A stretch of 64,000 nt of DNA, from the NCBI GenBank assembly GCA_013289685.1, contig JABCZL010000009.1:62001-126000 (forward strand). Reading direction: 5' to 3'. The first letter of the stretch is position 1. Each line of letters begins with the position of its first letter. Of the stretch, positions 1-8,622 are shown one piece after another. The DNA is from Acidobacteriota bacterium (lineage in GTDB: Bacteria; Acidobacteriota; Terriglobia; Terriglobales; Acidobacteriaceae). A program made the translations under genes and the position numbers. The notes beneath the pieces were generated by a model. It searched no databases. It worked only from the letters and a program-made list of their open reading frames with translations, and was not told the DNA's origin.

Positions 1-104
1 TGAATCATGTCCAGATCGAGGCGGGCGCGGTTGGTGCTGATCAGGAACTGGTCGCGTCGGTGCTCGACGATCGTATTGGGACTCGCGGCCTGTGTGAACG
101 GCAT
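1..104 (-). CDS. GNAT-family N-acetyltransferase, N-terminal fragment
   Basis: Only the first 34 codons are inside the window; the gene continues past the left edge. The start is the ATG whose complement lies at 102-104. The visible peptide contains FLISTNRARLDLDMIH, which resembles the beginning of small GNAT acetyltransferases in which a FLIS/ARLDLD segment forms the first strand and helix before the acetyl-CoA fold. No acetyl-CoA binding motif can be seen because it lies outside the window, so the family call rests on this short match to remembered family members. Substrate cannot be inferred. Confidence 0.55.
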   Translation of the reverse strand, partial: MPFTQAASPNTIVEHRRDQFLISTNRARLDLDMI

Positions 105-224
105 CGCAATATTCTAAACCGCAGACCTAACCACGAGCGCGTGACGTCCTGGGATGTCTCCTTCGTGAACCTTCGTGCCCGCAGCCTGCCCTGAGCGGAG
201 TCTAAGGGTGGTTCACGACTGAAC

Positions 225-1349
225 TCAAAACGCCGTGCGCAAAAAAGAAGCCAGGTGCCATCCATCCATATAGCTATAGGGCGCCTCACCCATCGTGTAA
301 TGTCCGCAAGGCAGCACGGCAACTTTGTGATCGAGCTCGTGCCGCTCAAATTCTTCGACGACCTGATGCGAGAGTTCCGGCAGAAACGTAAGATCATACC
401 TCGCATACACGATGAGCGACTTGCGCGGCCAGCGCGAGAATTGCTTGAAGTAGGACATGGGGCTGACCGCCAGCCATGCCTGCCGCAGACGATCGAGGTC
501 AATCTCCTGCTCAATCCCCTGCCGAATATGCCGGGTCGACTGCCCGTGCCAGACAACATCAGCCACATAAGTAGACGCGTGATTGAACGCAGCCACGCGA
601 AGCCGCGGCTCATGCGCCGCGGCGATAAACGCGTAACACGATCCCAAGCTCGTGCCCACGATCCCGAACTGGCTGTAGCCCTGTTGCTCGAGCCAGTCGA
701 GGCAGCTGCGGATGTCGACCACGCCCTGCCGCACGGCGTCGAGTGTGCGGCCAATGTTGGCGGAGACCGCGTAGTCCGCGCGGCTGGTCTCGGCTGGCAT
801 GCGAATATCGTGATACGGCATGGTCAGCCGCAACACGGCGATGCCCAGCATATTCAGCACGCGGCAGAGACTGTTGTAAGCGATCGCGTCGGCGTTCCAG
901 TGCGGCAGCAGAATGATGGCGCGACGTCCCCGCGCCGGGAACCAGCGGGCATTCACGAGATTGTTTTCCGGATAGGGCGTCTCGACCGGCGAAGTGAAGC
1001 GCAGGAATTCTCCGAACGTGCCTTTGACCTTGGCCTCAAGCTTGGGATCGGGCACTTCGCGCGTAGAGAACACTTGAACTTCCCGCGTCTCCAGGCGGAA
1101 ATCCGTGGGCCGCGTGTAGGAATAAAATTCATCGCTCGACGCGACGATGCGGCGGTTGTAATCGAGGATGAATTTTTCCGGATTATCGTGTGCTAGACCG
1201 GGAGTCTGCCCGGGGCGAAAGCCGTTGCGGCAGGGCCAGTCCCGCGTAAATTCCACGCCCCAATCCAGCGGACGGACCACGCGATTGTTGTCCACCGAAG
1301 TGAGCCGGTGTTCCCAGTCGTACATCCACTGTGCGTAGCGCGAGGGCAT
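225..1349 (-). CDS. alpha/beta hydrolase family protein
   Basis: This 374-residue protein is a probable serine hydrolase of the alpha/beta fold. The nucleophile elbow is GTSLGS near the middle of the chain, the likely acid is in VYARYDLTF, and the likely catalytic histidine is in PCGHYTMGE near the C-terminus, in the usual Ser-Asp-His order. No signal peptide is visible, so it should be cytoplasmic. The ATG at 1349 is preferred over one 16 codons upstream because AGAGGA lies seven bases before it and the upstream codons look non-coding. It stands alone, downstream of no obvious partner. Substrate is unknown; an esterase or a peptidase-like role would both fit the fold. Confidence 0.8.
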   Translation of the reverse strand: MPSRYAQWMYDWEHRLTSVDNNRVVRPLDWGVEFTRDWPCRNGFRPGQTPGLAHDNPEKFILDYNRRIVASSDEFYSYTRPTDFRLETREVQVFSTREVPDPKLEAKVKGTFGEFLRFTSPVETPYPENNLVNARWFPARGRRAIILLPHWNADAIAYNSLCRVLNMLGIAVLRLTMPYHDIRMPAETSRADYAVSANIGRTLDAVRQGVVDIRSCLDWLEQQGYSQFGIVGTSLGSCYAFIAAAHEPRLRVAAFNHASTYVADVVWHGQSTRHIRQGIEQEIDLDRLRQAWLAVSPMSYFKQFSRWPRKSLIVYARYDLTFLPELSHQVVEEFERHELDHKVAVLPCGHYTMGEAPYSYMDGWHLASFLRTAF

Positions 1350-1563
1350 GGTTAATCCTCTAGTGTAACAAGGGGTCGGGCTCCATTCAGGCGGCAATCA
1401 CCGAACTGTTCCAATCACAGGTCGGCAGCTTACATTTCGTCTCTGAACGGCGTGATCCGGGAAATCCTCAGGATTCTCTTAGGTTTGTGACGTCCATCAC
1501 CGAGAAAATACCGCCCAGTACGATATTTCTGAGAAGGATCAGGATCGGCCAAAACGCTTGAGG

Positions 1564-1573
1564 TGTAGCTACA
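1564..1573. promoter_or_regulatory. palindrome before brnT, candidate operator
   Basis: The perfect 10-base palindrome TGTAGCTACA ends 12 bases before the brnT start codon. BrnA-type antitoxins autoregulate their operons by binding inverted repeats near the promoter, so this is a reasonable operator candidate. The link is positional only. Confidence 0.35.
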
Positions 1574-1585
1574 TTTGGAGTTACA

Positions 1586-1879
1586 ATGACATTTGAGTGG
1601 GACGAGACCAAGAGCCGTGCCAACATTCGAAAACACGGGTTCCATTTCGCCGAGGCGGAAGAAATGTTTCGTGGCGTGCTTCTGGTTCGTCCCGACACGC
1701 GTGAAGACTATGGCGAGAAGCGATGGATTGGAATTGGGACGATTCGAGGCCGCTTTGCCTTTGTGGCATTCGCGGAACGTCCGAACGATACGATCCGCAT
1801 CATTTCACTGAGAAAGGCAAATCATGAAGAGCGCCAAGAATACGAAAAGGCGATCCAGAACGGACTGGAAGCGAATTGA
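1586..1879 (+). CDS. brnT: BrnT family type II toxin
   Basis: A 97-residue protein with the BrnT signature: it opens with FEWDETKSRANIRKHGFHF, has the central 'R.DTREDYGEKRW..IG' segment, and closes with the 'IRIISLRKANHEERQEYE' region. In this family the toxin is a RelE-fold ribonuclease that halts translation and is neutralised by BrnA. GGAG lies five bases before the ATG. The next gene starts inside its last 19 codons, so the pair is translationally coupled, as expected for a toxin-antitoxin module with toxin first. All core residues appear present and the length is normal, so the module looks intact. Confidence 0.92.
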   Translation: MTFEWDETKSRANIRKHGFHFAEAEEMFRGVLLVRPDTREDYGEKRWIGIGTIRGRFAFVAFAERPNDTIRIISLRKANHEERQEYEKAIQNGLEAN

Positions 1880-2144
1880 TGCCTTGCGGGATGAGGATAT
1901 CGATTACTCTGACATTCCGAAGCAGGGGCCGGATTTTTTTGCCAACGCCATCATTTGGCCGGGACCGAAGAAGCAGATCACGTTGCGCATCGATCCTGAC
2001 GTGCTGACATTTTTTCGCAAGCATGGGCGTGGCTATCAGAGCACGATTAACGCCGTGCTGCGCAAGTACATGGAAGCGCGAAACGAACCGACCTCAGCCG
2101 TCAGACCTCGGCCCTCAGCAAAACTGCACGTCAGCGGCCGGTGA
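1824..2144 (+). CDS. brnA: BrnA family antitoxin
   Basis: A 106-residue partner of BrnT. Residues about 13-35 carry the family's 'D...DEDIDYSDIP' segment and the C-terminal half has a ribbon-helix-helix DNA-binding domain (KKQITLRIDPDVLTFFRK, then GYQSTINAVLRKYME). BrnA binds the toxin with its N-terminal part and DNA with the RHH part, repressing the operon. The ATG has a GAAAGG ribosome site six bases upstream and overlaps brnT by 56 bases, a longer overlap than the few bases usual for this pair. The last ~17 residues (after YMEA) look like a loose tail read into the repeat-rich DNA downstream. Confidence 0.9.
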   Translation: MKSAKNTKRRSRTDWKRIDALRDEDIDYSDIPKQGPDFFANAIIWPGPKKQITLRIDPDVLTFFRKHGRGYQSTINAVLRKYMEARNEPTSAVRPRPSAKLHVSGR

Positions 2145-2163
2145 GCGATGCCATGAGTTCGCG

Positions 2164-2211
2164 CCTGAGGTCCGAAGCCTGAGGTCCGAAACCTGAGTCT
2201 GAGGCCCGCAG
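2164..2211. repeat. period-7 micro-repeat (AGGTCCG type)
   Basis: The 48 bases consist of degenerate copies of CTGAGGTCCGAA spaced by about seven bases. The same unit appears at 20817-20851, 21351-21404, 46621-46653, 46721-46755 and 49021-49046, always between genes. Confidence 0.8.
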
Positions 2212-2217
2212 TCGTTT

Positions 2218-3393
2218 TTAGCTCGAATACCTTCTCGGCACCCGTTTCGAAATGTTGCAGAGAATTTCGTACGGCGTGCTGTTGGCGAGTTCGGCGTGCT
2301 CCAGAGCGTCGACGCTCAAGCCTTCGCCCGCGCCCAGCAGGATCACTTCATCTCCGACCGCGATGCCGGGAATTCCGGTGACATCCACCAGCGTCAGGTC
2401 CATCGAGATGCGGCCCACAATCGGCGCATAATGCTCGCGCACGATCACGCGGCCGCGATTGGAGAGCTGGCGGTTGTATCCGTCGGCGTAGCCGACGGGC
2501 AGCACCGCAACATGCGCGGGAGCCTTGGTCACGTAGGTGGCGCCGTAGCCCAGCGGCTGGTTGGCCCCAAAATCGCGCAGGGATAGGATGCGCGTCTTCC
2601 AGGTGAGAATCGGCTTCACTGGCATGCGCAAAGTTCCACCGCTCACTTCGCGTCCGGCGCGCTGAAAGGGCAGGTAGTAGCCGTAGAGCGCGACTCCCGG
2701 CCGCACCATGGTGTTCCAGGTCTCGCGCCGCGAAATGACCGCGGCTGTGTTGGCCATGTGAACGAAAGTTGGTTCCATGCCGGCTTCGCGCACCATGCGG
2801 CGAGCCGCGTCGAAACTGTGTTCCTGCTCGGCGACCGAGGGCGCGTCCATGATTTCGGAAGACGCGAGGTGAGTCGAGAGTCCCTCCAGCGCGAGATGCC
2901 TGGCCGCCTTCAATGCGTTGAGCACGCCCGGAAGTTGGTCCACGCCGACACCCAGACGTCCCATGCCGGTATCGACTTTCAAGTGCACCGGATGCCGCGC
3001 CACGCCCAGTGCAGCGGCCGCGGTCTCGAGCGTCTCGATATGCCAGGGCTCCCAGACCGTGGGCGTGAGGTGCAGACGGATAATCTCTGCCTCCTCGCCT
3101 CGCCAGAAGCCGGTCATCAAAAGAATATTCGCGCGAACGCCCGCCTCGCGCAGCGGAATCGCTTCGTCGAGCGAAGTTACGCCCAGCCACTTCGCGCCTT
3201 CAGCTTCGAGCGCGCGCGAGCACTCGACCGCGCCGTGACCGTAAGCGTCGGCCTTCACCACCGCGCATACGGTAACGCCCCTTCCCACGTGTTTCTGCAC
3301 CGTGCGGAAATTTTGCCGCAGCGTAGTCAATGAGACTTCCGCCCAGGTCGGGCGGGTCGCCACGCGGCTGAGGATTTCTACTGTGCTTGCCAC
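2218..3393 (-). CDS. alr: alanine racemase
   Basis: Interconverts L- and D-alanine with pyridoxal phosphate, supplying D-Ala for peptidoglycan. The 391-residue chain has normal family length. Lys47 in VVKADAYGHG is the PLP lysine and Tyr283 in LGYGATY is the second catalytic base; HMANTAA and RPGVALYGY, typical of the barrel, are also present, followed by the C-terminal beta domain with SMDLTLVDV. The start is a GTG at 3393; a TATAAT box lies only seven bases upstream, which suggests the mRNA begins at or next to the start codon. It is not in an obvious operon. Confidence 0.96.
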   Translation of the reverse strand: MASTVEILSRVATRPTWAEVSLTTLRQNFRTVQKHVGRGVTVCAVVKADAYGHGAVECSRALEAEGAKWLGVTSLDEAIPLREAGVRANILLMTGFWRGEEAEIIRLHLTPTVWEPWHIETLETAAAALGVARHPVHLKVDTGMGRLGVGVDQLPGVLNALKAARHLALEGLSTHLASSEIMDAPSVAEQEHSFDAARRMVREAGMEPTFVHMANTAAVISRRETWNTMVRPGVALYGYYLPFQRAGREVSGGTLRMPVKPILTWKTRILSLRDFGANQPLGYGATYVTKAPAHVAVLPVGYADGYNRQLSNRGRVIVREHYAPIVGRISMDLTLVDVTGIPGIAVGDEVILLGAGEGLSVDALEHAELANSTPYEILCNISKRVPRRYSS

Positions 3394-3400
3394 TTTCGCG

Positions 3401-3406
3401 ATTATA
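3401..3406 (-). promoter_or_regulatory. -10 box of alr, probably leaderless
   Basis: TATAAT on the minus strand, with seven bases between it and the GTG start of alr. That spacing puts the expected transcription start at the start codon. No good -35 box is visible. Confidence 0.5.
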
Positions 3407-3475
3407 GCGGGAGCAGCCCGTGAGCCCAGGTTACGCTGGGGCTACTCCCGCTACTCCTGCGAAAATCCTCGGCTC

Positions 3476-3534
3476 CGCTCTGTCGAAAATCCCCACTTCT
3501 CGCGCAAAGAACGCGGGAGAAATGGGGCACCCGG
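3476..3534. repeat. 59-bp imperfect palindrome, copy 1
   Basis: This segment is the reverse complement of 51016-51074 with a single mismatch in 59 bases. Its core is a hairpin of CCCCACTTCTCGCGC against GCGGGAGAAATGGGG around a CAAAGAAC loop. It lies in the alr/tonB intergenic space and can be read as a dispersed REP-type element. Confidence 0.8.
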
Positions 3535-3540
3535 TACCGG

Positions 3541-4323
3541 CTAGTTTCCGGACAGATAGAAGTTCACGGTGATCTGCGTCTCCACCTCGATGGGTTCGCC
3601 GTTGAGGATGTACGGGCGGTATTGCCACTGGCTCACGGCGGCGATCGTCGCCGGCACCAGCAACGGCGGCCCGGACACGGCGTGAAGGTTCTCGATCGTT
3701 CCCGCTTTGCTGATGATTGCGGCCAGAACGACCGGGCCCTGAATGCGCGCGCTCTTCGCCAGAGCAGGGTAGACGGGGTCGACCCGCCGAATCAGGTTGC
3801 CCTCCAGCATGGATGAGCGGCGGATGACGCGGGTAACCGTTGGCGGAGGGCTTGGCAACATTGGCCTGTTCCCGCCGATCAAAGACGCGGGAAGCCCGCT
3901 GCCATCGCCGGGGAGAAAGCCAGGTTCGCCATTTCCAAGTTCGGACCCACCCGTTTCGGATCCACCCGGCGGCTGCATCGACGGATCATCAGCGCTCATG
4001 GCAATGTGGGTCGGCATATGGCCCGGCGCCACAAGTCTTGCGTTAACGAGATTGTTGTGCGCGGTCGAAGGCGCCGCGACTCGCGGCGTGCCCGTCAGCG
4101 GCATTGGAGCACGCCGGCCGAGACTGATTGGGGTGGAAACGGTGCGCGCTGACGGCAGGCCGACGGTCTTCAGCACGGGCAAAAGAAGAAGCAGACCAAT
4201 GACCAGCGCCTGCAGTCCGAATGACGTCAGCGTGGTCCAGCTTTGGCGAATGCGTTGGGCCCAGGAAGCTTCCAGCATGCTATCGGCAAACATCTTTTCG
4301 TCCGGCGTGGTGTCCTCAAACAT
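3541..4323 (-). CDS. energy transducer TonB-like protein
   Basis: A 260-residue inner-membrane-anchored periplasmic protein. One membrane segment lies near residues 33-53 (LQALVIGLLLLLPVLKTV), followed by a Pro/Gly-rich linker and a C-terminal TonB domain with 'RVDPVYPALAKSARIQGPVVL' spread over it and a YRPYILNGEPIEVET end. TonB proteins pass proton-motive energy from ExbB/ExbD to outer-membrane receptors; two such receptors are encoded at 33.9-41.2 kb. The ATG at 4323 is chosen because GGAGG lies five bases upstream; a GTG at 4377 is an alternative. A terminator separates it from ompH upstream, so it needs its own promoter. Confidence 0.85.
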   Translation of the reverse strand: MFEDTTPDEKMFADSMLEASWAQRIRQSWTTLTSFGLQALVIGLLLLLPVLKTVGLPSARTVSTPISLGRRAPMPLTGTPRVAAPSTAHNNLVNARLVAPGHMPTHIAMSADDPSMQPPGGSETGGSELGNGEPGFLPGDGSGLPASLIGGNRPMLPSPPPTVTRVIRRSSMLEGNLIRRVDPVYPALAKSARIQGPVVLAAIISKAGTIENLHAVSGPPLLVPATIAAVSQWQYRPYILNGEPIEVETQITVNFYLSGN

Positions 4324-4397
4324 GGCGTCCTCCAGCGTGAAATCTTGGTTGCTGGTATGGACACCGGGAAGGCTCACGCGGACGATGGAAGCGCAAA

Positions 4398-4424
4398 GAA
4401 AAAAGGCCGCGTTTTCACGCGGCC
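4398..4424 (-). terminator. rho-independent terminator after ompH
   Basis: On the minus strand an eight-base stem GGCCGCGT/ACGCGGCC (4405-4412 with 4417-4424) closes a four-base loop and is followed by a run of six or more T. It sits 40 bases after the ompH stop codon. Confidence 0.85.
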
Positions 4425-4463
4425 TGTTGGAACTTTTTGGACACCACAGGTGTCCCGTTCGAC

Positions 4464-5192
4464 TTACTGCTTGGGCGTCTCGGTCGGCTTGGGCGCGGCG
4501 GGCTTTGCAGCTCCCGTGCTGCCTGCAGGCTTCGGGGCGGCCGGCTTTGCGGCCCCTGAAGCAGGAGCGGCTACGCCGGACTGCGCGTTGTAGAGATCCA
4601 CCACTGGCTTGGTAATGTCCACGGATTCGCTGGCCATCACGACGGGGCTCTGCGGCCAGGGCTTCGAGGTGTCGATGATCAGGCCAAACGAGTTGTCCTG
4701 AGCATATTTGACAATCATCGGAGCCAGCTTCTGCAGAATCTTGGCCGCAATCTCCTGGTTCTGGTTACCGAAGTCTTCCTGGGCATCCTGCACGGAGCGA
4801 TCGAAAAGCTTTTGCTTGCTTTCGATCTGCTTCTTCAGGTTGGCGGCGGCATCCTCGTTCAGCTTGTCGCCCGTAGTGGTCAACTGCTTCTTCAGAGCTT
4901 CGAGTTCGTCGTTCTGGCCCTTCAGTTCGCTCTGCTTGGGCTCGAACTTCTTTTGCAAAGCTTCGAGGTCGCGACGACCTTCGTTACTCCCGAAGATCGC
5001 GCCTTCAATGTTGATCGTCCCGACCTTAGTGCCGCCGTTCGGTCCCGTGGTAGACGCAGGCGTCGACGCCGCCGGGGCAGCTGGTGTGGCAGCCGGGCCG
5101 GACGGTGTGGCGGCGCTGCCGGTTTGGGCCAAGGCGGAAATCGTTAAGGTAACCGCAGCGGCCAGAAGAATTCGCAGAAACGTGCTTTTCAT
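4464..5192 (-). CDS. OmpH/Skp family periplasmic chaperone
   Basis: A 242-residue protein with a signal peptide (about residues 1-22, ending near SALAQ), an Ala/Pro-rich spacer, then the Skp-like core: 'VGTINIEGAIFGSNEGRRDL' followed by a long charged coiled coil rich in Lys, Glu and Gln (about residues 75-165) and the closing 'VIVKYAQDNSFGLIIDTS' type strand. Skp holds unfolded beta-barrel proteins in the periplasm for delivery to BamA, whose gene lies directly upstream on the same strand. An Ala/Pro/Lys-rich tail of about 40 residues follows the core. A good promoter lies about 210 bases upstream, past the end of bamA. Confidence 0.85.
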   Translation of the reverse strand: MKSTFLRILLAAAVTLTISALAQTGSAATPSGPAATPAAPAASTPASTTGPNGGTKVGTINIEGAIFGSNEGRRDLEALQKKFEPKQSELKGQNDELEALKKQLTTTGDKLNEDAAANLKKQIESKQKLFDRSVQDAQEDFGNQNQEIAAKILQKLAPMIVKYAQDNSFGLIIDTSKPWPQSPVVMASESVDITKPVVDLYNAQSGVAAPASGAAKPAAPKPAGSTGAAKPAAPKPTETPKQ

Positions 5193-5403
5193 TGGATCGG
5201 TTGAACTCCTTGGAACATGCTTTTCAGAACATGCTTCCGGGAATGAATTTCAGTTAATCGTTCTCAGACTTTTCGTGTCAACGCTGGGCCGCACTGAATG
5301 AGGTCTCCGCTGCGGTAGCGGCCGCCATCGGAAAGGCGCACTAGATTGCCAGCGGACGTGCGGTCCACCCCTCACAGCTGACTGGATGGCGTGGATCGTT
5401 GTC

Positions 5404-5433
5404 ATTATAGTGACCTCACTCTAACGCCGTCAA
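5404..5433 (-). promoter_or_regulatory. sigma-70-type promoter for ompH
   Basis: On the minus strand TTGACG (5428-5433) and TATAAT (5404-5409) are separated by 18 bases. The ompH start codon is about 210 bases downstream, so a long leader is predicted. Confidence 0.7.
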
Positions 5434-5439
5434 ACAAAC

Positions 5440-5660
5440 TTACAGCCGGGTAGTGGTGCAGTTTGAGGGCGGCGATTCGTATCAGGGCATGCCTTCAGGC
5501 GTGCCACAGAAGCTGTCACGCATGCCCGCTTCAGCGGCTGTGACGACCGCTGAAGCCGTTTAGCCTCTCATTCACTCTGGCGGCATCGCTGAAGCGAAGC
5601 CCTGATACGAATCATTCCTCTCAAACGGCGCTTCTCAAACTGCACCACTACTTACAGCCG
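5440..5660. mobile_element. MITE-like element with 9-bp target duplication
   Basis: Perfect 18-base inverted repeats, GTAGTGGTGCAGTTTGAG at 5450-5467 and its complement at 5634-5651, bound a non-coding body of about 200 bases. A second inner inverted repeat, GATTCGTATCAGGGC, occupies 5474-5488 and 5599-5613. The flanks carry the same nine bases, TTACAGCCG, at 5440-5448 and 5652-5660, as expected of a target duplication. There is no transposase, so it would have to be moved by one encoded elsewhere. The insertion lies five bases beyond the bamA stop codon. The inner repeat also occurs at 23830-23876. Confidence 0.7.
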
Positions 5661-5665
5661 CCAGA

Positions 5666-8551
5666 CTAGAACGTCGTCGCCACCGTGAAGCGGAATGTCT
5701 TGCGTGGTTCCCGCAGCAGGAAGCTGGGAGCGTACGTGTTCACGGCCTGGCGATAGGTATAGTCGCCCGCCGCGCCTACCGGGAACATGCCGCGCGTAAT
5801 CGGAATCGGTGGACTGGCATCCTCATCCAGACGCAGCACGTTGTACGCCCAGTAAATACGGAATGGCGCGTTGACCACCGGAAGGAACATTTGCAGTTCG
5901 AGTCCAGTGGAGGCGCGGGGCCTCCAGTTCGTCGCGCCCAAAATCTGGAGATCATTCGACGGCCTCGGCGACAGAATGTTTCCACCCTGGCAGTTGTAGC
6001 CCGCATCGAGCGTCGGACATCCGAATTGCGTACTGATCACCTGATCATATTGCACGTTGGCGATCTGCAACTGAGAACGCCGGATGACCGGGTCGATGCC
6101 CATGTCCCAGAAAGGAGCGATCGCCACCGGCCCCGCAATCGTGATGCGGTACTCCAGGTTCGACCATACGCTCAGATCGCCACCGGGGAACACGATCTGA
6201 TCCGTGGGAATCGGTACTGTCCAGTTCCCCAGTCGCGGGTTTGCCGGATTCTTCGGGACCGGCGTGCCGTCAGGATTGGTGAGAGTAATGACATTCGAGC
6301 TGGGCAAAAACGCTACCGGCGAGATGGACCGGATATCGAAACCGCGAATGTCGTTTTCACCACCCATGAAGAAGCGCTGGAACGGCGGGGCGACGAGCCC
6401 GCCAAAGCCGCTGATGAACGAGCCGTTGATGGTGTAGCCGATCGCGTTGCGGTGGTTCTGCACCGGGATGAACTTCTTGTACTGAACGATTGGGCGCACG
6501 GACCGGACGGTACCGCCCAGTCCAGCCAATTCCATTCCCAGCGTAAACGAGTGCCCCTTGTGCGGGGAGATGCCGCTATCGAGCGTGTTGAACGAGAAGT
6601 TGGGGAAGATCTTGCTGGTGATGATTCCATTCACCGCTTGCGGTCCGGAGATGCCCCGGAACGCGATGTAATCGAACAGACTCTTGGACGCCGTACTCAG
6701 GGGAATCAAGGTCGAGCGGTCCAGCGAATACGTGATGCCGACGCGCTTGAACGAGCGCCGCAAGGGATAACTGAGCGAACTGCTAAAGCCCACACTCGAC
6801 TGCGAATAGTTCTGCAGGTTTTGCAGTTGGGCGGTATTCAGGTTCAAGTTCTGTCCGCTGAAAATGGAAAGCTGGCGCGCCTGGTTATAGCTGATCTTGT
6901 TCCCGAAAACGCTGAAGCCGAATTGCAGGGGGCGATCGAACATGTAGGGCTGGGTAAAGCCGAACATGACGCTGCGCGCCAGGTTGCCCAGGCTGATCTG
7001 AACTTGCAGCGTTTCGCCCTTTCCCAGAAAGTTGTTGGTCGAGTAATTCAGCCCGATGAAGGCTCCCTCCAGCCCGCTGACGCCGCCGTTGAGTCCAATG
7101 CTGTTCTTGCCCTTTTCATGGACCTTCAGGGTGAGGTCGACCTGGCCATTTTTCTCGTCCAGTTTTTTCTCGGTCACATTCGGGTCGTCCGGCTTAAGCT
7201 GGTCGAAATAAGAAAGCTGATTCAGGCGGAGCAGGCTCAGTTCCCAGAGACGCGAGTCATAGATACCGCCTTCTTCGAGAGCTAATTCGCGGCGGATCAC
7301 TTTGTCGCGCGTCGTAGTGTTGCCGACAAATTCGATGCGCCGTACGTAGAACTGTTTGCCCTCGTCGATATCGATTTCCAGAAATGCGAGCTTTTTCTCG
7401 TCGTCAAAGGTGGTGGAGGGAACGCCCGTGTAGTTGATATAGCCAAACTGGCCGTACGCCTTGCGCAGAGCCTCCAGCCCTTTAGCGACCTTGTCGCGGC
7501 TGAAAATGTCTCCGTCTTTGAGCGGGAACAGGGCGCGCAGCGCGGCCACGTTGGAAATCGCCTTGTTGTTCTTGAAGGTGATCTTGCCCAACCGAAATTT
7601 GTCGCCTTCGTCGATGGGCATCGTAATATCCACCGCTTTGCCGGCACCCGCCTGCAGCAGCGGAATGTGGGGTCCCTTGTGTCCGGTATCGTGGATTTCG
7701 GTCTTGGGATCGCTCACTCCCGCCTTGAAGTAGCCGCGGTTCTGGTACTCGGCCCGCACCCGCTCGGTGTCTTCTTCCAGTTTGGTCGCGTCGTAAGTCT
7801 TGGCGAAGATATTCTCCAGGAAGATGGAATGGGGAATTCCGATCGGCTTCAAGTTCTTCATGGACGCACGCAGAGTTCGCGAGCTAATCGCCTTGTTGCC
7901 CTCGAACTTGATTTTGCCGACTTTGACCTTAGGTCCTTCCTTGACCACGAACGTGATGCCGACCGCTGCGGGAGGAATGTCCCGCTTTTCCGTGCGGACG
8001 GTGGCGAACTGCCGGCCGTGCTCGGACAGCAGGTTTTTGATCGAGACTTCCGCCTTCTTGATGCGGGTAGGATCGTACTGGCTCTCCACCACGAGCCCGA
8101 CTTTATCCAGTTTGAAGCGGTCGAGGATATCGCTGTTGGAAACTGAATTGGCGCCCACGTAGGTGATCTCCCGGATCGTCGGCTTTTCCTTTACCTGGAA
8201 GATCAGCCGCCAGCCTTTGGGAGTCTGGTCCCGCAGAATCTTGATATCCTCGAAGTAGCCCGTATTCCACAGGGAATTGAAGTCGCGTTCCAAGGCGCTG
8301 GTGTCGTAAATGTCGCCGGGCTTGACGAAGATGCGCGACTTGATGGTCTCGGCGGGAATGCGGCGGTTGCCGCTGACGTTGATTTCCGAGATCACATCGT
8401 TCTGCGCCCAAGTCAGGGTTGCGGTCATGAACCAGAGCACCGCGAGGGTCAGGCAGAACCCACCCACACTCCACCGCACTCTTGGCCAAGGCCGTTGAAA
8501 TGAAGAAGATGGCACCGACACGGCCCTCAGGTGGCGGGGGCGCTTAGGCAC
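5666..8551 (-). CDS. bamA: outer membrane protein assembly factor BamA
   Basis: BamA inserts beta-barrel proteins into the outer membrane. The 961-residue chain has a signal sequence (hydrophobic stretch about residues 31-49, cleaved after TWAQ), five POTRA repeats (about 50-470; for example ISEINVSGNRRIPAETIKSR and RRIEFVGNTTTRDKVIRREL), and a C-terminal 16-strand barrel. The barrel carries the conserved L6 'IRGF' motif (MGGENDIRGFD) and ends in Phe, the normal barrel signal. It is longer than the roughly 800 residues usual in proteobacteria, mainly through extra loop sequence in the barrel, including a Pro/Asn-rich stretch after the IRGF motif. ompH follows on the same strand but with its own promoter. 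Confidence 0.96.
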   Translation of the reverse strand: MPKRPRHLRAVSVPSSSFQRPWPRVRWSVGGFCLTLAVLWFMTATLTWAQNDVISEINVSGNRRIPAETIKSRIFVKPGDIYDTSALERDFNSLWNTGYFEDIKILRDQTPKGWRLIFQVKEKPTIREITYVGANSVSNSDILDRFKLDKVGLVVESQYDPTRIKKAEVSIKNLLSEHGRQFATVRTEKRDIPPAAVGITFVVKEGPKVKVGKIKFEGNKAISSRTLRASMKNLKPIGIPHSIFLENIFAKTYDATKLEEDTERVRAEYQNRGYFKAGVSDPKTEIHDTGHKGPHIPLLQAGAGKAVDITMPIDEGDKFRLGKITFKNNKAISNVAALRALFPLKDGDIFSRDKVAKGLEALRKAYGQFGYINYTGVPSTTFDDEKKLAFLEIDIDEGKQFYVRRIEFVGNTTTRDKVIRRELALEEGGIYDSRLWELSLLRLNQLSYFDQLKPDDPNVTEKKLDEKNGQVDLTLKVHEKGKNSIGLNGGVSGLEGAFIGLNYSTNNFLGKGETLQVQISLGNLARSVMFGFTQPYMFDRPLQFGFSVFGNKISYNQARQLSIFSGQNLNLNTAQLQNLQNYSQSSVGFSSSLSYPLRRSFKRVGITYSLDRSTLIPLSTASKSLFDYIAFRGISGPQAVNGIITSKIFPNFSFNTLDSGISPHKGHSFTLGMELAGLGGTVRSVRPIVQYKKFIPVQNHRNAIGYTINGSFISGFGGLVAPPFQRFFMGGENDIRGFDIRSISPVAFLPSSNVITLTNPDGTPVPKNPANPRLGNWTVPIPTDQIVFPGGDLSVWSNLEYRITIAGPVAIAPFWDMGIDPVIRRSQLQIANVQYDQVISTQFGCPTLDAGYNCQGGNILSPRPSNDLQILGATNWRPRASTGLELQMFLPVVNAPFRIYWAYNVLRLDEDASPPIPITRGMFPVGAAGDYTYRQAVNTYAPSFLLREPRKTFRFTVATTF

Positions 8552-8622
8552 AACAAGGTTCTCCGAATGAACGCGAAAAGGAATCGCTACGACCTCATCC
8601 TCTGGGATGTAAGAAAACTGTC

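Larger units (their letters stand above)
5193..5665. other. intergenic region between ompH and bamA
   Basis: This 473-base gap holds a promoter for ompH at 5404-5433 and a MITE-like element at 5440-5660. I see no gene in it. Confidence 0.7.

Noticed and set aside
255-1196. Long open frame antisense to the alpha/beta hydrolase gene
   Set aside because: It is a shadow created by high-GC codon bias; no ribosome site and no recognisable content.
5891-7285. 464-codon open frame antisense to bamA
   Set aside because: BamA is certain; the antisense protein is Arg/Asp/Val-rich with no domain and is best explained by codon bias.
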